From assembly GCA_029948255.1 (NCBI GenBank), contig JALIZF010001756.1, forward strand, positions 459,001 to 523,000: a stretch of DNA of 64,000 nt, written 5' to 3'. Source of the DNA: Telmatactis stephensoni. Taxonomy: Eukaryota; Cnidaria; Anthozoa; Actiniaria; Isophelliidae. The notes beneath the pieces are model-generated. The model saw only the letters and a list, made by a program, of their open reading frames with translations. It searched no databases and was not told where the DNA came from. Shown here in pieces: positions 12,819 through 23,031 of the stretch (positions are counted from its first letter, which is position 1; the number at the start of each line of letters is the position of its first letter). The position numbers and the translations under genes are program-made.

Positions 12819-15800
12819 ATGAATGAATGAATGAATAAATAAATAAATAAATAGATAAATAAGTAAATAAATAAATAAATAAATAAATAAACAAACAAAC
12901 AAATAAATAAATAACATAAATAAATAGATAAATGAATAGATAAATATTTTAATTGACACTCCCCTGAAGAGGCTTAATTTTCTGTGTCAATCACCACACT
13001 CACTACCACATTCGATATACTCGTACATACAACACTCAACTCACATGTTGATTTTTGCCGAGGGAGGAAAAACCAGAGAACCCAGAGAAAAACCCTTGTG
13101 TCAAAGGAGACAACAACACATGCATCAAACAAATGTATGGCCAGAGCCGGGAATCAAACCCGAACCACAGCGATGAAATTAAGGCGAGTGGTGAACCACT
13201 ACGCCACCCCAGACACCAAAACATAATATTTAAGACCCAAAATTCCATTAAAATTACACCCTATTTCACTCTATTAATCCTCATCCCCAGCCATGAATAT
13301 ATGCCCTTGCCAGTGCCTTCTCTTGACTGAAAAACACCACCAAAAGGTACATTGAATAAATAGAAAAAGAGAATTGATGGATTGGTGGATGGATTTGATA
13401 TGATCGGTCAATATACATAGTCAAAACATTGCGCTATTAAATTGTGATAAAATGAAAATAAAAACTTAAAAAAGAATTGAAATTAGTAGGTAATATACCG
13501 GGAAGGAGCGTCTCTAATGTTTTCCGGCCAGCATTCATGTTCGACGTTGTGGCCTTTCGTGACGTCATGAGCTCTACATAGCAACGGCAGGATCAGTTAT
13601 TGATTTGCTAATAAGAATAATGTATTTATTCACATAATCATCACGTTTACACGAATTACGTGTACAAATTCAAAGGAGAAAAACTTCTATAGCCTAATCT
13701 GATCTAATGGAAGAATTTTAAACACTATGAAAATTTATTTATCTTCGTTGTTGAAGTTAGGGTCTCCGCAGACGAGACGATTAGTTGTCGACACTATTTT
13801 TTATCGACAACTAAATGTGGTCGATTTCTTTTTTGATCCAATGAAGCATTCCACACACTAGATAGCTTGGTGTCGATAACTATGCAAAATCAGCGAGAGC
13901 TTGGGAACTAGCTTTCTCTACGGATGCTCAGAGACAACGCAGATATGATAGTTGTCGACAACTAAATGATTCATCCCCACAGAAACGGAAAAATGGTCGG
14001 ACATGAAGTTGTCGATGACAATCTGTTGTCGACAACTGAGCAGTTTCCCTTTTTCAGAAGGGAAACTGCTAGTCGTCGACAACTTAAAATTTTCGCATTT
14101 AGTTGTCGACAACTTGTCCCACAGACGATGTTTGTTGGTTGTCGACCACATTTAGTTGTCGATAAAAAATAGTTGTCGACAACTTATCGTCTCGTCTGTG
14201 GAGGCCCTTAGCACCAAGACTTTTTCCAATCCATGGACTTCTGAACCAAAAAATTGCCACACAGCTGACAAGTCCAAGACATTTGTAGCCAAATTCGAAC
14301 ACTTGCATGAGCATGATCTCATATAAACTTCAGAATAGATTCCAGACAAAATATGGATCTTTTACGCATTTATTGTGCTATCTTTCTCCGCATGTTGATA
14401 ACGGATGTGACGTCACAAAATGCAACAACGCTGAACGGCTGTTTGCCTAGAAACGCCCCTCCCTCCGGCCTGTAATATACAGAAGAGCTGTACATTATAA
14501 GACAGACAAAGGGGAAGTGAATTGTCCAAACTGCATGCAGTTTCCTGGACTAAAAAAGTCCTTATAACATGTAATTTTCAATGATTTAGAATAAAAGTTT
14601 AAGATACCAAATTATTTTTGTCAAAAATTTGGGTTCGATATTTCTACGCTATCATACTGTTTTTGGCACAAAAGCACATTCAAATTTCCGAGTATCAGAG
14701 GAGCCAGGGACGAGGTATGCCGTGACGTCAAACACTGAAGCTGATGCTGAAGGATTGTATGTTTTGTTGGTTGTAGCGAAAACAAGAAAACTTTGATCTT
14801 TTGTAACAACTTGTATACTTTTACTGCAATGCCTTGTAATTGGTCGATGAGCCCGTGTTTGACGTCGCACAATAGCTTGGCCTAGTCTACAATGAGCCTC
14901 GGGAATTTTTCAATAGGAAACCCAAATATACGTTTTTCGACGTCCTTCGGCCGGCGGGGAAAAAACTTACGTAGCGTCATAACTTGCGATTCAGACTTGC
15001 GAAAATATTTTTTCTACATCTAAAACTTTTATTCTGAATTGTAAAAAATTACATGTTACAAGGACTTTAAACAGCAAAATTGATATGTAAACTAATTTTG
15101 GTTTTACTTTCTATCAGGAGGTGCACAGGGAGCAGGTAAATGACTTGATTTTGGGATAATACGTTCTACACAATTACTATTCATTTTGTTTGTTGAATAA
15201 GTTTTTTTATGATTGTAAAGTATGTAGTCAATATATGCGGAGTTCTTAAAGTGGCTGACTGCATGATATTCTTCTGCCGATTATAAGTATATTGCGCAGC
15301 TGATTCCTATACGATTTTTTACTCTAATGAAAGTTCTAACTGTACGTTGAATTCCAACGGCAAATCGCCACTTTGCTGACGTTTGTTTTGTTGTTGTTGT
15401 TGTTGTTAGCTTGCTTTGTTTTTGTTTTGTTTTATTTTCTTGTGCTTTTGCTTTCAATTCAGTACTCATTTTCATGCTACAAATCAACATTCCCTTAGTT
15501 CATATTTTTAAGTCTAGCTCAGTTGGTCAATACGCAGCATTTGTTTCGACTTCTTTCCATTTCGAGTAGCTTTAGTTAGCTTACCTTGACGGGTATCTTG
15601 AATTTCAACTAGTTAAAGACTTATCCTAATTTACATAAAATTTAACCTGGATATTCTCTGAAAAAAATTTATGCTGACAAAAATTCATAAATTTTTGATT
15701 TTTTTTTCAAAAACATGAAATATAACATGAAGGTTTTTAAATTGGTCCAAACGCACGGGCTCAGGTTTTCCGGCCCAACTGGTCTTGAATTTCAATGCAA

Positions 15801-18800
15801 ACCCTCGCCCTAGCGTTTGAACCTTTATTTGAAAACCTTTAAAACGGGAGAGAATAGAAGAATAGGCTCTCACGCCTTTAAAAGCAATCACTGTCCCAAT
15901 GGCCAGAGCGCATTGACTGCTTATATATCTGTTTTTATCACAGACCAAAAACTGAGTTGCGACTGAAGAGAGTTGCGCGCATTACATCAGCAACTTCCAA
16001 TGTTGTTCTTTTGTCAGGGATTGCATTTATGCAATCAAGTTGCAAGAAAAAATGCCTCGTACTACAGAGCCTTAAGATTAGTAATTTTCATCATGTTTCT
16101 CTGTGTATCAAAGGCAGACGAACAGTGAGGCTAGGATGCAGTGTGACATTCGCGTGGATTTCTTTCTTGTTTTCTTTGTTGATTGTCTATGTGTATGTGT
16201 CTATGTCTATGTCTATGCTGCTCTCATTCAAACTAGTTGTTTCTGGCTCGTTACGCAACTGATGTGTTTCTTGCCTTTGTTTTCTTGGTGTAATACTGCA
16301 AAATCCCAACTTGAAGAGGATGCAAGTCTGAATAAGCTTTCTTTGCGAGACATAATAACTGAAGAATCACTTATAAATAAGATTAATGTTGTGCTTTTTT
16401 GCAGTGCTTGGCCTGAAAATTGTCTTCAAAACAAGAGAAGGAAAAGTTATTCTTGCGGGAGCTCTTCTTTATAGTTTATTTAGTAACAACCCTCAGATAT
16501 TAGAGCTTATCCAACAGCTACTACCTGTTGCAATGAAGATAATTGGAGTGAAAGAAGGTTCACTGTGTTTTATGATTGAGACATCATGTCTGTCTTCACT
16601 TAGACGATTATGGGGAAGTTATTTAGATGGCACACTAAGAGAAAATCTTCAAGAAGTAATAAATGCCATTCCAGAAGTGAAAAAGTTGAGTGATGGAAAG
16701 GAGATCGATATAGAAGTGACGCTTGACGAGAACGAATACCACAAGGCCTTCTGGGAGCTGGTTGTTTCTCAAGTTAAAGGTGTAAATCAAATAACAAAAT
16801 AACTGCATTTACCATGCGACCCATATTTCCTTGCTCACGAGATCGTAATAAGACCATTTGGTAAAGTTACTTGATAGGGGCTAAACGGGCACATAACATT
16901 CTTACAGCGGAGTGAGCGTGCGTATGTGACCTGCCTCTATTTGCACTAGCCCCCCCCCCCCCCCTCCCTGTAAATAATATCCAGTCCCAAACGCAGGCTA
17001 CAAAAATCGAATTTTAATAAATTACGACGAGCGGTCACACGATACAATGCTTTATTGACTACACATTAGGTCGGACGGGATGGGACTTGTTTGGCTCTTT
17101 GGTGGTCACTCTGCATGGATCTCAATCTCTGCGCTCAGTCTATATACGGTCATGATCTCCACGCGATTCACCCGCTAGCTTGCCTCGTAATTTTACTTGG
17201 TATATTTAAGGTGGCCCGTACCTATTGATTTGTTTGATGGGCATGAATTTTAATCGCGTCTTTTTACATCAAAACCTTGTCCGATTTCTGAGAAATTTGC
17301 GGCCATTTGTCTACAAGCCTTGAAATTTGTACCGAGAATTATTTTTCTGCGAATTAGATCAAGTAATTCGAGATATCAGACGATTTTTAAAAATGGCTTT
17401 AGGAGAAAAATTGGTCATAAATCCAAAATTCCAAGGTGAATTTTTTTCCTATTTCGTCAATCAAGTATAAAGGCATAGAGGACTACATACAACATGTATC
17501 GCGCCAATTTAATTAGAAGTTGCGATACAAAATTTGCGCTGCCTGTTACGACGCAAAATTATGAAGTCAAAACTACCGCCAAAATCTCAACAAAATTTCA
17601 AAAACAGCGAGAACTATATCTGCTGTAAGAAAGACAAATACCTATTGTAACTTGTGAACAAAGTATGGAGAGATGAGAAGCTAAACGCCAATGTTATCCT
17701 CAAGAAACTTGGGGAGTAATTTTTGTGACCACGAGGTGAGCGTTGCGAATTTGTATTACTTCGACTTCTACAAATTGTGTCGAATTGTTTCGTGAAATTT
17801 TCTAGGTATTGGATAGAATAATTCACAAGTTACAATAGGTATTTGTCTTTCTTACAACAGATATAGTTCTCGCTGTTTTTGAAATTTTGTTGAGATTTTG
17901 GCGGTAGTTTTGACTACATAATTTTGCGTCGTAACAGGCAGCGCAAATTTTGTATCGCAACTTCTAAGGATTAAATTGGCGCGATACATGTTGTATGTAG
18001 TCCGCTATGCCTTTATACTTGATTGACGAAATAGGAAAAAAAATCACCTTGGAATTTTGGATTTATGACCAATTTTTCTCCTAAAGCCATTTTTGAAAAT
18101 CGTCTCGGATATCTCAAATTACTTGATCTAATTCGCAGAAAAATAATTACCGGTACAAATTTCAAGGCTTGTAGACAAATGGCTGCAAATTTCTCAGAAA
18201 TCGGACAAGGTTTTGATGTGAAAAGACGCGATTAAAATTTATGTCTGACAAACAAATCAATAGGTACGGGCCACCTTAACGAGTTTGTGAAATAGGTGTA
18301 TATAACCATAATACAACAATTGATAGTACCTTCGAGAACACCTCAGTGAAATATTTCAAAACATTTTAATAATATTAATTTATCTCATTCAGATAACAGA
18401 GTTCAACAAAAGTCAAGAACATCTTTTAGAAGCCACCGTAGACGCTCATTCTCGTGTGATGATGATCTACCTGCAGAGGAATATAAAATTTCTCTTGCCC
18501 GTCAAGAGTGGATGGAACTAAAGGAAAATGACAGCCAAATGATGAATGAGGTTAAGAAACAAAAACAGGCAGTTGAAGATCAAATGAAAGAACAACAAAA
18601 AACAAATAAGGACAAGGCAAAGATTCAAAAGCTGGAAGAACAAGTCACTGAAGTAGAGAAAAAGAATGTGGAATTGAGACAAGAAGTAGCTCAACTGAAA
18701 ACAGATCTTCAGACCAGTCAAGACATTGCTGAGAAATACCTGAAACCACTGGAAAATTGTGAGCCACCTGAGATGCTGTTACAAGTGAATGAAAACATTC

Positions 18801-21800
18801 TTTCAAAGCTGCCCGAGTCTGCACCATTATTAGAGAAGATGTTATCATTTCTAACCACGCAAATCCTTGAGAACTCCGAACAGGGGATCGACGTACTGAT
18901 AGAAGTAATGCAAAAACAAGTGGAAGTGTTGAAAAATCTCGAATGGTCGGGCCTGGAAATATGTGATATAAAAGAGCTTGTATCTTGTATGGAGAACAAT
19001 ATGCATTTAGTGGTCAAACGTTTGGTTGAAAATGATCAAGCCAGCTTTAATGAATTGTTACAAGTTATGCAACAACACGTGCAGCTGTTTACTAAGTTGG
19101 ATTGGTCTACTCTTGATAGACATTTTCAAGAAGAAGTTGCATCCAACGTTGAGAGTAGAATGACTGTAGTGTTCCAGCAGTTTGAATTTGGAGAGCCGTG
19201 CCTAGTCAGCTCTAATAAATTGTTAAAAGTGATTCAACAACACATGCAGCTGTTAACTAAGTTGGATTGGTCTTGTCTTGGTAAATCTCTTCAAGAAACA
19301 GTTGCATCAAACAGCGAGAGTAGAATGATTTTAGTGTTCCAGCAGTTTGAATTCGGAGATCCGCGCCTAGTCAGCCCTAATGAACTGTTACAAGTGATGC
19401 AACAACACATACAGCTGTTGACGAAGTTGGATTGGTCTTGTCTTGGTAGACCTTTTCAAGAAACAATTGCATCCAACGTTGAGAGTAGAATGACTGTAGT
19501 GTTCCAGCAGTTTGAATTCGAAGATATGCGCCTAGTCAGCCCTAATGAACTGTTACAAGTGATGCAACAAAACATGCAGCTGTTGACGAAGCTGGATTGG
19601 TCTTGTCTTGATAGATCTTTTCAAGAAACAATTGCATCCAACGTTGAGAGTAGAATGACTGTAGTGTTCCAGCAGTTTGAATTCGGAGATCCGCGCCTAG
19701 TTAGCCCTAATGAACTGTTACAAGTGATGCAACAAAACATGCAGCTGTTGACGAAGTTGGATTGGTCTTGTCTTGATAGATCTTTTCAAGAAACAATTGC
19801 ATCCAACGTTGAAAGTAGAATGACTGTAGTGTTCAAGCAGTTTGAATTCGGAGAGCCGCTTCTAGTCAGCTCTAATGAACTGTTACAAGTGATGCAACAA
19901 CACATGCAGCTGTTGACGAAGCTGGATTGGTCTTGTCTTGATAGAAGCGTTCAGGCTACACTTGCACATGGTATTGAAAGCGGAATGACTGTAGAGTTCA
20001 AGCGGTTGAAAGTGATGCTGAAAAGTTCCCAAGTGAATTCTGATGCCCTGTTAAACGCGATTCATGAATACATGGAGCTGTTGAATAACTTGAAGTGGCC
20101 TAGTTTTGTTGAAGAAGCCAGGACAAAAATTGCAGGTTGTTTACAAAAAAGAGTGACTTTACTCATCGAACAGCTACTCCAAGATCCTCGAGCCTTAGCT
20201 ATTCATGACATAATTAAAATAAGCACAGAGATTTTGGAACGGGCCAATTTGTCTGATTTCGACCAAGATCTGAAAATGAAAGTTTTTTCTTTCTTTGGTG
20301 TGTCAATGGACGTACTCTCCCAGAGAATGCGTGAGTGTCGAGATCCTAAATTGCTGACTCATGTCCTATGCCTGGTCCTAACAATATCAAGCCAAACTTC
20401 AACATCTTCTATCGTTACCTCACAGCTGCAACCTCACCTGAAAACAATGGGTGCTGATTTAGGAGATGCGTTAAGATTCAATACAAGCCATATAGATGGC
20501 ATATTAGAAGTGCTCAAAGAACTGTGTGGCAAGTTGACTGAGAAGGAAATTTCATCTGAAGTGGCTGCAATGCTATTGTCAGTTATAAATGGTCTTGTGA
20601 TGAACCCCCGCAGTGAGTTTCCACGTAGCCGTTGGTTGGAGCCATCGATATACCTTGCATCACATATCATGTATGAAAAGGAACGGCCATTTCATGGCAT
20701 CATTACTGACTTCGCAAAGGATATAATGAAGAAGTTGCCATCCATTTTGCCTGCTTCTGATGATGTACTGATCCAGCTGTTATCAACGATAGAGAATATG
20801 CCTGGGTGGTCTGAAAGAAGTGATTTAAAGGATTTTATACAAAGAATTCAGCCAAAGCTATTGGTAGATCTAAAAGAGCTTGACGCCCAAGTTGAGAAGC
20901 ATATTACTGAATTCGATGATGCTCTTCATTGTTTAGAAGGTATATGAATGTTTATTCTTGTAGAACAGACCAGAATAGGGGAAGGAGAGAAGACACGACG
21001 CCCAAACGACCGTCTGCAATCAGTCTAGAGCAGATTTCGTATGAATGTGAAACGGACCGCGCCATGTCTAGGCCGCGTCAATGCCGTGTTGTTTATAAAA
21101 ACATTAGAAATTCCTGCTGTGACCGTGCAGTGCCGTTTTCACAGTCATACGAAATCTACTCTAACCTTGTAACTGCGAAACCCAAAGATGTTTAGTATAA
21201 TGTGAATGTTGAACAGCATTACTTCTATTTTGGGACTACATGTGCTTGTATTTTGGCCAACAGAAGTCCATTCACAAGAAAAGATGACTTTGGATGATCT
21301 GGTCCCTGTATTACAAAAGCATGAAACAAAAGTGGAGAGCATGAAGAAGGTTGCCTTGAAGCTGAAACGTACACTTGGTGAGACATTTTTTAAGGGTTAC
21401 ATCAAAAAATCTTTTATTATATATTATCATTAGGCAGATATTAAGCAAAAGCGATACGATAAGAGAATGAGACGTAATTGATTTTAGTGTCCAAGGTAGG
21501 GCAGTTTTCGTATGAGTGTGAAACGCACAGCGCCGTACCGTGACCGTGTCAGCTATGTGTTTTCTTTAAAAACATTCGCAACTAGCTGTGTCACGCCGCA
21601 ACCTGCAACCCCCCTAAATTTGCGATTGTAGGAGCGAGTCCAGGATTCGAAATTCCAGCCGTAACTAGCTGTGCCTGCACGCCGCAACCGTGCCGTTTTC
21701 GCACACAATCATGCGAAATCTACTCTACTCTGTGCTGTGCCGTGATCGTGCGACGTTTTCATTGTGATACAAAAATTACTGTGTATCATATCCGTTCAAT

Positions 21801-22949
21801 ACCGTGACAAAGTCATTACGCCACGTCTTTAGAACTCCTTTTTGTTCGTCCTCTTCAGAACGTCGGCAACGTGATTTGCGACATTCATTTTAAGATGGAT
21901 TTTTTTTCATTTTTCATTATTCATGCAAACGCTCCCATGCAACAATATGCAACAATATTTACCAACATCTTGGATGCGTATGCGACTGGTAGCGATTGTG
22001 GGAGCGGCTGGTCCAGGATTTTCTTCTTGGGGTTTCTTCAAGGGATGTGCAGCGTTATGGAAATCGGAAACCAAAAGGAGTTTGGAAAAAAATAAAGAAA
22101 AGCCCTCTCAGGGGAGGGGGGATGCACCCCTGCAACCCTCCCCTAACTTAGCCCCTGGATTGCACACCCTGTAGTTGTTGGGCGACTGAAGTGCTAAGGT
22201 TGAAACGGTATTTCAAACTGACAATGTTACATTCACATCTTATCGTAATCTTATGTAGAATTATATCTTTCCTTGCACACAGAGACAATGATCAGCGAAT
22301 CAACTGAAATGAAACGAGGTAAGGAAGTTCTAAAGAGACGGAATATCTATCGTTCAGCTAACGTGCCCCAAAACATGGCATACGTTATTAGCTCGACGAG
22401 TTTCGCTCGAAGAAAACTTTCTTAAGCAGATTCTCTACTCATCGCAGAAAGCACTCGCAGTGATCATTTCTACTCGCAACGAAATTTTGGACTATAGATT
22501 TTATTCCCAACTAGTACTCTTTAGTTCGTGCTTTCAGCGAGGACTGGAGAATGGGCTTTAGGGTGCGTATTTCGAAATGGGAATACCTGGAGTAACATCC
22601 ATAAATCACTGCAGAGTACGTGGTAGTTTGCCACATTAAATTGAAAAGGCTCCTTGTTTTGTTATCGGTTAATTACAAGAAGGAATTTCGAAGACTTACT
22701 ATGCTGGTATAGGTTATTTGAAGTATCTATTCCGGAATGACAATCGAATGCGCCGGCCTTACTGCCCTCAGATTACGGAAATCAAAAGATTGGATAACCT
22801 TCCGCGCTGTGAAAATTTCGCAGGCGCCAATACCATTTTCACCCTCTTAGCATTTGATGGTCTCTTGATTACAATGTTATTATGATTTCATCGCCAAGTT
22901 TTGGCCAAGTAAAAGTGATTTTTGTAGCGATTCACACTCTAAAACTGAT

Positions 22950-23031
<82 letters not shown>

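Noticed and set aside
12627..12959. Open frames of YLFIYLFI repeats
   Set aside because: Translation of the (AATA)n tract on the minus strand.
14099..14349. Frames over the TTGTCGACAA region
   Set aside because: Composed of MITE sequence with no homology.
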